Assembly: GCA_029243025.1 (NCBI GenBank)
Contig: JAQWSU010000052.1
Span: forward strand, 1-64,000
Length of the DNA stretch: 64,000 nt
Reading direction: 5' to 3'
DNA from: Pirellulaceae bacterium
Lineage (GTDB): Bacteria; Planctomycetota; Planctomycetia; Pirellulales; Pirellulaceae
This document shows, piece by piece, positions 46,557-54,757 of this stretch. The stretch's first letter is position 1. Each line of letters begins with the position of its first letter. Under the pieces are notes generated by a model. The model saw nothing but the letters and a program-made list of their open reading frames with translations. It was not told the origin of the DNA and made no database searches. The translations under genes were made by a program, and so were the position numbers.

Positions 46557-46964
46557 ATGGTCCGACGACGCGTCAGGGCGTCGGGTTACGAAGACGCGAA
46601 GGGATTTGTAGTGATGGCCGGTTCAGAAATGGTGTCCGGAGAGACGATATCGATTCATCAACACATCTCAACGCTCCGAAAAAACTTGATCGAGCAAGGT
46701 GTTGTTCAAGCCCAAGACGATCAGAGCCTGTTCGCTGAAGACCACGTATTTCCTTCGCCATCAACGGCTGCTGGTGTCATCCTGGGGCGCAGCACTGACG
46801 GCAGGAAAGACTGGAAAACAGCTGAGGGTGTGACCTTAAAACAATTGCAAACCACGGCTGAAAACAACGAGGATGTCCAAAGACTCCTACAAAGAAAAGC
46901 CGTTCGTCGATTCTACGAATCTTATGTACAGTTGCGCCTCAACGAAATGCGCGATGTTGCCTAA
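46557..46964 (+). CDS. DUF4357 domain protein, probably 5'-truncated
   Basis: A 135-residue protein consisting mainly of a DUF4357 domain: RASGYEDAKGFVVMAGSEMV, TLRKNLIEQGVVQ, VFPSPSTAAGVILGRSTDGR and KDWKTAEGVTLKQL. In other bacteria this domain follows a GIY-YIG nuclease or methylase domain. Nothing upstream in frame looks like such a domain, so the N-terminal part is probably lost. ATG 46557 is the first sensible start. It is the last gene of the tRNA element. Confidence 0.6.
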   Translation: MVRRRVRASGYEDAKGFVVMAGSEMVSGETISIHQHISTLRKNLIEQGVVQAQDDQSLFAEDHVFPSPSTAAGVILGRSTDGRKDWKTAEGVTLKQLQTTAENNEDVQRLLQRKAVRRFYESYVQLRLNEMRDVA

Positions 46965-47074
46965 ACACGCTCAAAAGTGCACATGAATGCGACACCTTGC
47001 ACTGGGTCGAAAAGCGGTTATCATCGCGCCACAGCACTTGTTTTTTAGAGTTGATTCGGGACCGACCGATCCGC

Positions 47075-47119
47075 CTCATAACCTCGAGGTCGCAGGTTCG
47101 AATCCTGTCCCCGCCACTT
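47075..47119 (+). repeat. attR: second copy of the 45-bp tRNA-derived repeat
   Basis: Perfect copy of 42359-42403. Only the 3' half of the tRNA is present; no acceptor or D stem precedes it, so this is not a functional tRNA. It marks the distal end of the element. Confidence 0.92.
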
Positions 47120-47179
47120 GTTTTTCCAGTAGCGAAACTGGAAGACCGCAGGGTTATAAACGCTCATCAAAAAGCTGGT

Positions 47180-47430
47180 GTCAGACGACGCCGGCCTTTT
47201 TGCGTATCTACGCCGAGTTTTTCGAAACGGATGTCATTCAGCGAATACTCCGCCACTGCGGTCTATGGCAAGGTTTCATTCGCACCCATGCCGCGCCGCG
47301 AGCGCCTCTGGCGGCCAAACAACCGCTGCCGACACCACGGAGCGAATTCGAGTTGGTTCCCGATGACGAGTTTCGCGAGACGCAGCCATCACGCAAGTTA
47401 CAGTTGGTCCTCGACCCCGAGTTCCTGTAA
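47180..47430 (+). pseudogene. C-terminal remnant of an IS91-like transposase
   Basis: The frame reads FLRIYAEFFETDVIQRILRH and then CGLW, which resembles the end of IS91-family (rolling-circle) transposases, where a hydrophobic 'VIRKILDHLGL' block follows a zinc finger. It continues to FELVPDDEFRETQPSRKLQL and VLDPEFL with a stop at 47430. Everything upstream of the zinc-finger end is missing. A shorter copy of the same end lies at 54265-54397. The element family is inferred from the pattern only. Confidence 0.55.
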
Positions 47431-47551
47431 ACGGTTTGGCGACATTTTAGCCGCCGTCAACCCGGACTCGTAATCGGGGCGCGCCACGGGTCGCCTGAAA
47501 GTCACACTAGCTTCAAATCCGAGCGAGATCGGATCGCTCGATAGCGATTTG
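47328..47551 (+). repeat. Dispersed repeat, copy A (IS91-like 3' end)
   Basis: Covers the end of the transposase remnant and about 120 bp beyond. It matches 54265-54518 closely apart from a 30-bp insertion in that copy. It may represent the right terminus of the former element. Confidence 0.85.
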
Positions 47552-47644
47552 CCCCCCCCGCAAGTCCGGCTTCGCGTGCATCACATTGTTATTCCGCATA
47601 TTTCAACATTTCAAAAGGGCTAGAATTACGTTACTTGCGGTGGG

Positions 47645-48490
47645 TTAGGGCGGGAAGATGCGACGCGACACGTTTGCCCAGAATCCGCGGAGCCGAACGC
47701 CTGACCAAAGGACAAGCGTAGCAGCAAACAGCGGCAAACGACGCGGCCGAATTCCTACTGTGTGCAGAAGCATTTTCGACGCATTTCGCAGATGCCTCCA
47801 ACGATAGAGTGCGTATAGGCCTGCCAGATATTCGTTGGCCTCGCGTCGGAGCCTGATCGTTTGTTTCGACCGGCCAGCGACGACACAAGATGCGACGATA
47901 ATCTGGGAGTCCTCAAGTTCCAGCATCCGTTGGAACGCGAATTTGATGCGAGTGTAAAACCCAACGTTTTGGTTCTCAGATTCTGTTTCCAACATCTTCA
48001 AAAACATCCCAAAGTGACGTGCTTCATCTTGGGCAAGTGCAGAATAGACGTTCGTTCCGGACGGATCCGTAGTTGCGTCAGCGAGAACTCTGTAAAGCGT
48101 GCTGGCCAGAGCCTCGACGACACACCTCGATACCATTTCGGCAGCCACCGAGCCACGCACAGACTCCCCGGTGGGCGCGTGGTAAGTAACGATTCCCTCG
48201 TAGTGCGAAATCGAATTAGGAAAATTGAATGAGGAATCTACTGATTCGGACAAACGCCGCAACATCACGCCATGTTGGCATTCCTCGGTGTTCCATTGGT
48301 CGATGGCGATGTTCCAACGCGATTCTCGGTCGCGAAAGATTGCCCGCAAGTAGTCCGCATAGTCATCGCATCGAGATTCAAGGAGGCAGACTGTTTCAGT
48401 AATGTGCAGAATCGAAGGCGAAAGCACTGAGTGTGATAAGTTGAAGTCCTCTGGCTGCCAGTGGTTTGAGACTGGATTGATGAAGTTCAT
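47645..48490 (-). CDS. Ferritin-like di-iron protein
   Basis: A 281-residue helical protein. Two ExxH motifs in helical context, WNTEECQHGVMLRRL (residues about 67-80) and ALAQDEARHFGMFLKML (about 150-165), resemble the di-iron site of acyl-ACP desaturase-type ferritin-like proteins. A hydrophobic stretch near the C-terminus (LPLFAATLVLWSGVRLRGFW) may bind the membrane. A desaturase or hydroxylase acting on an acyl chain is plausible but not shown. It stands alone on the minus strand beside an attC-like palindrome. Confidence 0.7.
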   Translation of the reverse strand: MNFINPVSNHWQPEDFNLSHSVLSPSILHITETVCLLESRCDDYADYLRAIFRDRESRWNIAIDQWNTEECQHGVMLRRLSESVDSSFNFPNSISHYEGIVTYHAPTGESVRGSVAAEMVSRCVVEALASTLYRVLADATTDPSGTNVYSALAQDEARHFGMFLKMLETESENQNVGFYTRIKFAFQRMLELEDSQIIVASCVVAGRSKQTIRLRREANEYLAGLYALYRWRHLRNASKMLLHTVGIRPRRLPLFAATLVLWSGVRLRGFWANVSRRIFPP

Positions 48491-48580
48491 GGGCGATGGT
48501 ACATGTTTAACGGAAGGATCTAGATTCTATTGTAGCGGCCTTGCCAAGCTCACGTAGAGTACTGCCGTAGTTGGGGAAGC

Positions 48581-48672
48581 GGAATAACGACAGCGGTAAC
48601 GGAGCCGTCACAAAAAAACTATGATTTCAAAATCCGCGTGATCGGCGGCTCCCGTTCACCGCTTGGTTATCC
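48581..48672. other. attC-like long imperfect palindrome
   Basis: 92 bp. Left arm GGAATAACGACAGCGGTAAC and on to GGAGCC; right arm GGCTCCCGTTCACCGCTTGG followed by TTATCC. The arms pair over about 24 positions with two unpaired extra bases in one arm, and end in AATAAC/GTTATCC core-like ends. Length, asymmetry and extrahelical bases are those expected of an integron attC site. The core does not fit GTTRRRY perfectly. Confidence 0.55.
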
Positions 48673-48683
48673 ACCCCTAATTG

Positions 48684-48905
48684 TTACATTCGGAGATTGC
48701 TCACCTTTGATCTTCTACGTTGGCTGAAGTCAAAGATCGCTCCGAACGCCGTTCCCATTGCTACGCTCTGTGCCATGTTTCCCGATGATGCTCCGTATGC
48801 CGCACCCATCGCGACACCGATTGCGACACCGATTGCGACACCAACTCCAATTCGATTTCCATTTCCGAATGAACTACTTTTCGGTTTGCTGTTCGCCAGC
48901 GACAC
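48684..48905 (-). CDS. Small glycine-zipper membrane protein
   Basis: A 73-residue protein with a Gly/Ala zipper (IGVGVAIGVAIGVAMGAAYG, then SVAMGTAFGAIFDF), enough for two close-packed membrane helices, and a basic C-terminus (SQRRRSKVSN). DNA of the zipper contains short tandem GCGACACCGATT units. The function is unknown. It follows the attC-like palindrome by 11 bp, with the stop codon facing it. Confidence 0.6.
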   Translation of the reverse strand: MSLANSKPKSSSFGNGNRIGVGVAIGVAIGVAMGAAYGASSGNMAQSVAMGTAFGAIFDFSQRRRSKVSNLRM

Positions 48906-49306
48906 CTCTTGGCAACTTCATCAATGGTTCGGTGTAATTGCAGTGTTTTTGGACGGATAACTATTAATCATAAGTGGATCGACCAAGTTGCACCATTTCT
49001 TGATGACCGGAAAGCAACCGTTAGAAAAATGAACCTTGCACCACACATCCCCCCGTTCTGCGTCTAGCCAAGAACCGAACGAACTGAGACCTACATGTAA
49101 GGTGCGCACAACCTATGCGTAAACGCGATCAGACCGCGCTTCGCCGCCTCACGTTGCCAAGCGCCACCCGCGACCTTCGCCAAACACCTGTTGGTGTACC
49201 GCCGCCCACCTAGGGAAGCCCCTGTCCCCCCTCTGTGAACTGTACCGGTCGTGGCCCAGTGTGTAGAATGGCCCTCTGAAATTTCCATCCGCCCGGAGTT
49301 CAGACC
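48906..49306. other. Spacer without recognised genes
   Basis: About 400 bp. Short frames on the minus strand have no recognisable product. The right end contains CGGAG, the ribosome site used by the acyltransferase gene. Confidence 0.5.
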
Positions 49307-50500
49307 ATTTCACGTCGCCACATTCTCTTTTTTGATCAGATCAGAGCGATCATCATTGCTCTGGTAATTTTGCACCACGCCGGCCTTGCTTTCACAACGT
49401 GGGGGTGGTTTGGTGTTGTTGTCAGTCAGGAACCCGGTCCTATCTTTCAAGCGATCAATGATTTTTCATATTGGTTCCTTAATTCGTTTGGCATGTGCAT
49501 ACTTTTCCTGATGGCAGGCTATTTCACACCACGCTCCGTGCATAAAAAAGGAATCAAGGGTTACCTCAAGGATCGCTTGTTGCGGATTGGTCTCCCTTTT
49601 CTTTTTGGCCTGCTACTGATCAACAATCTCACTTTCCTGGTCGGGGACGTCTTTCCAACCAGCGTATTCAAATGGAAATCATGGGCTGAATTTCCGTTCA
49701 ATCACATCACCGTCTTGTGGTACCTGGTGATGCTGTTTGGATTTGAACTGCTCTATTGTGTCTTTGTTGCTCTGCGCAGCTATGAATTCGAAGTTGACGA
49801 CAGCGTGGCACTACCGGGTGTTCGCTACTGGGTGATCAGCGCGGTGGTGCTGGCTTTGCTGGAGGTGTTAATGGGTCAGCAAACCTGGCTCTGGAGGGCA
49901 CTGACCCGGTCTCCCCTAGATGGCTTAGGTATCCAGGGGGCACATTCCTTCACCTACGGCTTCTTGTTCGCCGTTGGCTGCAAGGCGGCTTCACACCGCT
50001 GGCTAGAGCGTATCGATGTCCAGTTTGCCGTCCGCTGGTTCCGTGTGTCCGTTTTTCTTTCCCTCGTCGTGCTTGGCATTGTGTTGGTGCTGGCTCTGCA
50101 GGGTGACCTCGCCAAACAGGCAGCAAGTGAAATAAATCGAACCGTCAGCGTTGCTGATCTTAAGGCTCTGAAGGGTGATCTCGCCAAACAGGTAGCCAGG
50201 TTTGACGTGCTAAAAGCGGCCTTAAACCCTTTCGTTGGCTGGGGCGTGATGGCCTATCTACTTGTCTGGAAGCAGCGCCATGAAGCACTGGGGGGTCATT
50301 GGCTTGCTCAAGCTGGCGTCGACAGCTACGGGGCCTACATCATCCACTCGCTGTTGCTTGTTTTTGTCATGGGTGTGATCTCGCTAGTTGACTTGAACGA
50401 TTGGGTCAGCTGGTTGCTTGGATCCGTTCTTGGGATCGTGCTCTCGTTTGGAGTGAGTCACCAGTTGAGGCGTATTCCGGTTGTCCGCCGTGTGGTGTGA
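49307..50500 (+). CDS. Acyltransferase family 3 membrane protein, probable ATT start
   Basis: A protein of about 397 residues of the acyltransferase-3 (OafA/NodX-like) family, which O-acylates surface sugars. About ten membrane helices are visible. The family start is seen in RRHILFFDQIRAIIIALVIL followed by HHAGLAF. There is no ATG, GTG or TTG ahead of this block; ATT at 49307 lies 8 bp after CGGAG and would give a protein beginning with S-R-R-H after the initiator. TTG 49370 would delete the conserved first helix. A soluble loop contains a repeated KGDLAKQ/QGDLAKQ unit. Either a rare ATT start or a mutated start codon. Confidence 0.75.
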   Translation: MSRRHILFFDQIRAIIIALVILHHAGLAFTTWGWFGVVVSQEPGPIFQAINDFSYWFLNSFGMCILFLMAGYFTPRSVHKKGIKGYLKDRLLRIGLPFLFGLLLINNLTFLVGDVFPTSVFKWKSWAEFPFNHITVLWYLVMLFGFELLYCVFVALRSYEFEVDDSVALPGVRYWVISAVVLALLEVLMGQQTWLWRALTRSPLDGLGIQGAHSFTYGFLFAVGCKAASHRWLERIDVQFAVRWFRVSVFLSLVVLGIVLVLALQGDLAKQAASEINRTVSVADLKALKGDLAKQVARFDVLKAALNPFVGWGVMAYLLVWKQRHEALGGHWLAQAGVDSYGAYIIHSLLLVFVMGVISLVDLNDWVSWLLGSVLGIVLSFGVSHQLRRIPVVRRVV

Positions 50501-51161
50501 CTGAGTCCATGGCTACATAAAGACGGCGAAAGCGGAACGGGACCGGGCATAGAGTCGACTGTTGAGGTTTCTGTTGCTCATGGACCTACATCCGTCTGGA
50601 GGTCGCTGTTCTGAGCCAAAGACTTTTTGCTCGCCGCGTATATAAAGCAGGAAGAGACTGGCGGAGGCAGAGGATGTGTCGCCTATTTTAGTGAGGCCAT
50701 AAGAAATACCCGTCGCTGCACTTCCACTCGCTGCACTTCCAGTCGTTGCCACCGGTAATGCCTATGAGTCACAGCATTCACCTCTTCCTGAGTCTACGAA
50801 GGCCAATCGGAAAAAGCGGTATTTAACATGCTCGTTCTTTTCCCACACTAATCAATTTCATACCTTCCTCTCATGTAATTGCCGGTTGAAACCCAAAACT
50901 GGACCTGGCCAATGAGCTGTCCAGGTCGAATCGGCTGAATGGTTTGTAATCTCTAGAATCAATGGCGGGATGCATTCGACGGATTCCTTCGCTCACGGAA
51001 TACCCGATCGGTCCAATCCCAGAAGATATTCACACGGCAACGCTCGAAACCTTTTTCGAACGAGCAGGTTCTATTCAATCACGACGACTGGCTTTCTCAA
51101 CATCGATTCAATGCCCTAGGATCGCTGACGAATCAAGAGTTTGTCCGTTAATCAGGTGTGC
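50501..51161. other. Spacer without supported genes
   Basis: 660 bp. A frame on the minus strand (50513-50752) begins with Ala/Ser/Gly repeats from a short tandem repeat (CACTTCCACTCGCTG type) and is not supported. CCTATGAGT occurs at 50759, the same motif found at other junctions in this region. Confidence 0.45.
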
Positions 51162-51545
51162 CTACACCGTGGGAAAATTCCCCATAGAGACCCACCCCAA
51201 GTAGGCGAGCGTCAGAAAGAAGACAATCAGAAACGAATAAACATGAAGCTGGCCTGAAACACGTTTCGTGCATACTTTCCAGATGCCCAATGCGAGTTGC
51301 AACAAGGCCAGCGGAGGCAGCAGCCAAAAACAGAAGAGATTGCCCAGGATCCAAAGTCCAAGTCCCCCTCCCCACCCACCGGGGTTGTAAAAATCTCGAA
51401 TGCCTATTTCGCTGAGAAGAAATGCGATCGCATACACAATGGGTGGCCAGAAGATGACAAGCGTTCCACGCGAAGTCTGCGGGGGGGGCGAGGAACGCTG
51501 CGGCCGGTGTGTGTCGGCTTCTGGTGAGTGAAAGGGGTTATCCAT
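51162..51545 (-). CDS. Small membrane protein of planctomycete type
   Basis: A 127-residue protein starting MDNPFHSPEADTHRPQRS, a proline/histidine-rich N-terminus common in small planctomycete membrane proteins. It has three or four hydrophobic segments (GTLVIFWPPIVYAIAFLLS, LWILGNLFCFWLLPPLALLQ, VYSFLIVFFLTLAYLGWVSM). No function is known. ATG 51545 is preferred to one nine codons upstream. Confidence 0.65.
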   Translation of the reverse strand: MDNPFHSPEADTHRPQRSSPPPQTSRGTLVIFWPPIVYAIAFLLSEIGIRDFYNPGGWGGGLGLWILGNLFCFWLLPPLALLQLALGIWKVCTKRVSGQLHVYSFLIVFFLTLAYLGWVSMGNFPTV

Positions 51546-51681
51546 CGTTGAAAGCTTACGCCCAGAGCACATCGGCTTGAATTATCATTAAAGATGATAA
51601 CGTACTCTCAGATTGAAATAAATCATGCTGGGCTTCGACCGAATTCAATGAGAGAAATCGAGCAGTTGCTGTACAAACATC

Positions 51682-51755
51682 GAGGCCGAATGTTTGACAA
51701 CCGCTCAACGCACGGCCAAAATGCAGGCCCTCAGTGGATCAAAATCCCGATGAGT
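51682..51755 (+). repeat. 74-bp dispersed repeat ending in ATGAGT, copy 1
   Basis: Shares GAGGCCGAATGTTTGACAAC and CTCAGTGGATCAAAATCC with copies at 54581-54654 and 60182-60256. Each copy is followed by unrelated sequence directly after ATGAGT. Confidence 0.85.
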
Positions 51756-51793
51756 AATCAGTTCGCCGCTACCCCGACGAGACAAAACAGCTG

Positions 51794-52531
51794 ATGGTTC
51801 TCCGTATTCTCCACTTCGCACGCCGCTGGTTACGCTACCGCAGCCCGGAAAGGCTACCCTCGGAGCTGAAGGAACTCGAGGAGGTTCACATCAGCGACAA
51901 ACACCACGCGTTGATGCGCAGGCATGGCGCTTTCATCAAGGCAAAGCTGGACCAACAGGCGCCAGACGATTCCGATGAGCGCGGCGTGAGAAAAAGCCTG
52001 GGTGACACCACATTCCTTGAAACGGATATTGCGAAAATCGCCAACAGCTACGAAGCCCAGGTGATTGAATTGACCGTATTTCGCCTGCTGGAAACACAAC
52101 AGTCATCAGACCGCGGTAAAAAGACGCCGGCCAAAGGCGCCTGGATATCCGAGCTCTGGCACGCCGATAATTACCCCCCGGACGCATTCAAAATACTGAT
52201 CTACCTTACCGATGTGGGCGAAGACAATGGACCGTTCGAGTATCTCACCCCCGTTCAATATCACCCACCGGATTCTTCCCTGAGCTGGAGGGATACGCGC
52301 ATTGCGAATCCGGGACATGGTCACAAGGTGACGGGGCCAGCCGGCACCACCATCATTTTCAAAAGCAATATTCCTCACAAAGGGAATTACTGCCGTACAG
52401 GTCATCGCGACGTCATCATGATCGGGCTCAGCCTGCCCGGTCCACTGCGGCGCCTGAAACGGAAACTGGCGCCCCTGGTTCCCGCCTTCAATGATCCCTG
52501 GGGGGGGCACTTCCGGGATTTCCGCAAATGA
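51794..52531 (+). CDS. Phytanoyl-CoA-dioxygenase-like 2-oxoglutarate oxygenase
   Basis: A 245-residue Fe(II)/2-oxoglutarate-dependent oxygenase-like protein. The facial triad is visible as HxD in ELWHADNYPPDAFKILIYL and the distal histidine in IFKSNIPHKGNYCRTGHRD, with the co-substrate arginine a few residues later (GHRDVIMIGLS). Hydroxylation of a sugar, lipid or peptide is the expected chemistry. It is translationally coupled (ATGA) to the sialyltransferase-like gene and belongs to a three-gene cassette. The start at ATG 51794 has no strong ribosome site, so the N-terminus could have been cut at the repeat upstream. Confidence 0.75.
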   Translation: MVLRILHFARRWLRYRSPERLPSELKELEEVHISDKHHALMRRHGAFIKAKLDQQAPDDSDERGVRKSLGDTTFLETDIAKIANSYEAQVIELTVFRLLETQQSSDRGKKTPAKGAWISELWHADNYPPDAFKILIYLTDVGEDNGPFEYLTPVQYHPPDSSLSWRDTRIANPGHGHKVTGPAGTTIIFKSNIPHKGNYCRTGHRDVIMIGLSLPGPLRRLKRKLAPLVPAFNDPWGGHFRDFRK

Positions 52532-53406
52532 GGTTACTGAGGGGCAAGACTTCACTCCAGCTGATCTATGCCTGGCCCCAAAGATTTCCCAACGGAGCTC
52601 CGTTACCGCTGCGCCTGTTGCTGCGAGCAGTCGTCTGGGCGGACCGCTGGTTTTTCCGCTTCTTCCCGGGACGGCCACCGGCGGAGTTGGAGAACATTCT
52701 TCGCGGCAGGAAAGTGTGTATTGCCGGTCCTTCGAAATCCATTGAACTTCTCAATCGTTCTGCCGTGGAATCCTACGACGTAATCGTGCGCCTGAACAAT
52801 ACCTGGCCCGTGGATAGCAAACGGCAGGCACACACTGGGGCACGCTGCGAGATCTGGTATCACGTGTGTAACGAGGTGATTCATTCTGAGCACATCGGCC
52901 AGGCGGAAGGATTTGCAGATATTCTCCATGTCCGGCTGATGCCGCACGTAAATGGCCAGAGCCTGCACTGGTGGTGGTGGAAGATCTGGAGCGGCGACAC
53001 CGAGGTTGACCCACCCGGCTTACCCAATCAATATTCGTCGATTAGCTCGGCGTGCCGAGAGCACAAGGTTCCGCAAACCGACTTTCACCATGGCAGGACC
53101 ATGCGCTATCTCGCCAGGATGGGAGAGAAGCCCCGGGGAGTGGTCAACACGGGTTTTTTTGCCATTTGTGAATTGCTGGACTGCGACCTCAGTGAACTCC
53201 ATGTCACCGGCATCACCTTCAATCGAGAAAACGACTATGATGGGTACCCCGGCCCTCACGGTGGCCTGCGACAACGCGAGGGAGATGGAACCCACCACAA
53301 CGCAGATAACCTATTCGAAATTTTTTGTCGGTTGGTCCAGCGCGACAGTCGGATTACCATGGATGACACCCTGTCGCGATTGGTAAGACAACATGAAACA
53401 TCTTGA
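52528..53406 (+). CDS. GT29 sialyltransferase-like protein
   Basis: A 292-residue protein with features of glycosyltransferase family 29. The L-motif-like region is GRKVCIAGPSKSIELLN followed by DVIVRLNNTWPVDSK; the S-motif-like region is VVNTGFFAICELLDCDLSEL followed by HVTGITF; a later His-rich part is GPHGGLRQREGDGTHHNADN. It would transfer a CMP-activated nonulosonic acid. Its start overlaps the previous stop (ATGA) and its end overlaps the CMP-sugar-synthetase-like gene by 14 bp, which fits donor synthesis and transfer in one operon. Family assignment is by motif, not alignment. Confidence 0.65.
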   Translation: MRLLRGKTSLQLIYAWPQRFPNGAPLPLRLLLRAVVWADRWFFRFFPGRPPAELENILRGRKVCIAGPSKSIELLNRSAVESYDVIVRLNNTWPVDSKRQAHTGARCEIWYHVCNEVIHSEHIGQAEGFADILHVRLMPHVNGQSLHWWWWKIWSGDTEVDPPGLPNQYSSISSACREHKVPQTDFHHGRTMRYLARMGEKPRGVVNTGFFAICELLDCDLSELHVTGITFNRENDYDGYPGPHGGLRQREGDGTHHNADNLFEIFCRLVQRDSRITMDDTLSRLVRQHETS

Positions 53407-54100
53407 CGACATTGCAGTCATCGTTCAGGCACGACTTGAATCTGAGCGGGTTCCCAACAAAATGATCCGGCCATTCGCAGGCACCACCTTGTTGGACATC
53501 GCGGTCACGAAAATGACTACTTCCACCGTATTTGGTGCAGAGCAACTCTACCTGGCGGTACACGAACCCGAATTGCTCGCCATTGGCCATCGATATGGCG
53601 TGAACATCTTCCACAGGAGCCTTGCATCCGCCCAGGCGGAAGGCGTTCCCCTGACATTGCTGTATGAATGGTGGGACAAGCTTCCCTTCAAGTACGCCGT
53701 GCTGATCAACGCCTGTAATCCCCTGTTGACCATCGACACGATTGACCGCTTCGTTTTGCAATATGCCCGCAATGAAAGTGATGGCCTGTTTGGCGTAATG
53801 AAAAAGCGCAACTACACCTGGCACCTGGACGGAACCCTGGCCTCGGAGTCGCCCGGCCAGGGGGCTGCCATGGATACCAAGTTGGTGGCGCCGTATTACG
53901 AGGCCGCGCATTGCCTGTATGCCGGCCGCCTCGATCGGATTGGTCAGGGTATCTGGATGGGTGACATGGATCGACCGGGGGACCTCTCACTTTTCGAATT
54001 GGATGAACTCGAAGCATTCGATATCGATTACGAGTGGCAGTTTCACGTGGGCGAAGTACTGTTCAACTCGTCCGACAAACTGCCGAAGCGGCAGGAATAG
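53393..54100 (+). CDS. CMP-nonulosonate cytidylyltransferase-like protein
   Basis: A 235-residue nucleotidyltransferase of the SpsF/NeuA class. The N-terminus is DIAVIVQARLESERVPNKMI, the typical nucleotide-binding RxxSxRxPxK block. FKYAVLINACNPLLTIDTID corresponds to the metal-binding NPtsPLl region. ALINACNP-like and FELDELEAFDIDYEWQF match the C-terminal 'DID/DW' block. It is expected to make a CMP-activated sugar acid. It is the last gene of the dioxygenase / sialyltransferase-like / cytidylyltransferase operon. Confidence 0.75.
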   Translation: MKHLDDIAVIVQARLESERVPNKMIRPFAGTTLLDIAVTKMTTSTVFGAEQLYLAVHEPELLAIGHRYGVNIFHRSLASAQAEGVPLTLLYEWWDKLPFKYAVLINACNPLLTIDTIDRFVLQYARNESDGLFGVMKKRNYTWHLDGTLASESPGQGAAMDTKLVAPYYEAAHCLYAGRLDRIGQGIWMGDMDRPGDLSLFELDELEAFDIDYEWQFHVGEVLFNSSDKLPKRQE

Positions 54101-54190
54101 AGCACCCTACGGGATCTTATCTCAAAGCACCGATCCTGTCTCTGCCTACCCTTGGGTGAATGTCGTAGCCGCCGATAAAGGAAGTTCCTA

Positions 54191-54264
54191 TGAGTTGCCG
54201 GTCGTGAGACACCCATGAGATGGGTCGAACACTTCTCGGAAGCGGTTCCAGATGACCTTCTCAA
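54191..54264 (+). repeat. 74-bp repeat encoding a protein C-terminal motif, copy 1
   Basis: Identical over 74 bp to 55803-55876. It can be read as MRWVEHFSEAVPDDLLK, resembling the end of the 55904-56725 gene (IRWFEELTKAVPDDLLP). It is preceded by CCTATGAG. Confidence 0.85.
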
Positions 54265-54518
54265 GCCGACACCACCGAGCGAATTCGAGTTGGTTCCCGA
54301 TGGCGAGTTCCTCGAATCCCAGTGTCGCGAATCCCAGTGTCGCGAGACGCAGGCATCACGCGAGTTACAGTTGGTCCTCGACCCCGAGTTCCTGTAAACG
54401 GTTTTGCGACATTTTAGCCGCCGTCAACCCGGACTCGTAATCGGTGCGCGCCACGGGTCGCCTGAAAGTCACACTATCTTCAAATCCAAGCGAGTTCGGA
54501 TGACTCGATAGCGATTTG
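54265..54518 (+). repeat. Dispersed repeat, copy B (IS91-like 3' end)
   Basis: Second copy of 47328-47551 with a 30-bp insertion made of a short duplication (CGAATCCCAGTGT repeated). It encodes the last residues of the transposase remnant (ELQLVLDPEFL) and the following non-coding end. Confidence 0.85.
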
Positions 54519-54580
54519 AACCCCGCTCCACCAAACTCGAACCGCACGATTGTCACGGGACAAATGGGGCGGCGAAAATT

Positions 54581-54654
54581 GAGGCCGAATGTTTGACAAC
54601 CGCTCAAAGTACGGCCAAAATGCAGACCCTCAGTGGATCAAAATCCCTATGAGT
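54581..54654 (+). repeat. 74-bp dispersed repeat ending in ATGAGT, copy 2
   Basis: Preceded by CAAATGGGGCGGCGAAAATT, which also precedes copy 3 with one change. It ends in CCCTATGAGT and then switches to an attC-like half site. Confidence 0.85.
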
Positions 54655-54724
54655 CAAGCCGCGGGCCGCGCGGGTCTTGAAAACAATGTCGTTCGCCGCG
54701 GCCCGGTGAACCCGGACGTTGGGC
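54655..54724 (+). other. attC-like half site
   Basis: CCGGTGAACCCGGACGTTGGGC ends in GTTGGGC, a perfect GTTRRRY integron core. GC-rich complementary blocks (GCCGCGGGCC upstream, GCCGCGGCCCGG downstream) could form part of an attC hairpin. The matching RYYYAAC core on the left is missing, cut at the ATGAGT junction. Confidence 0.45.
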
Positions 54725-54757
54725 AACTACACAGTAACCAAAGATCTGGAGGTCCGC

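Noticed and set aside
47075-47119. Possible second tRNA gene
   Set aside because: Only the anticodon 3' side, variable and T regions are present. There is no 5' half, so it is an attachment repeat.
50513-50752. 79-codon minus-strand frame
   Set aside because: Its start consists of a short tandem repeat and no recognisable domain follows; left as unsupported.
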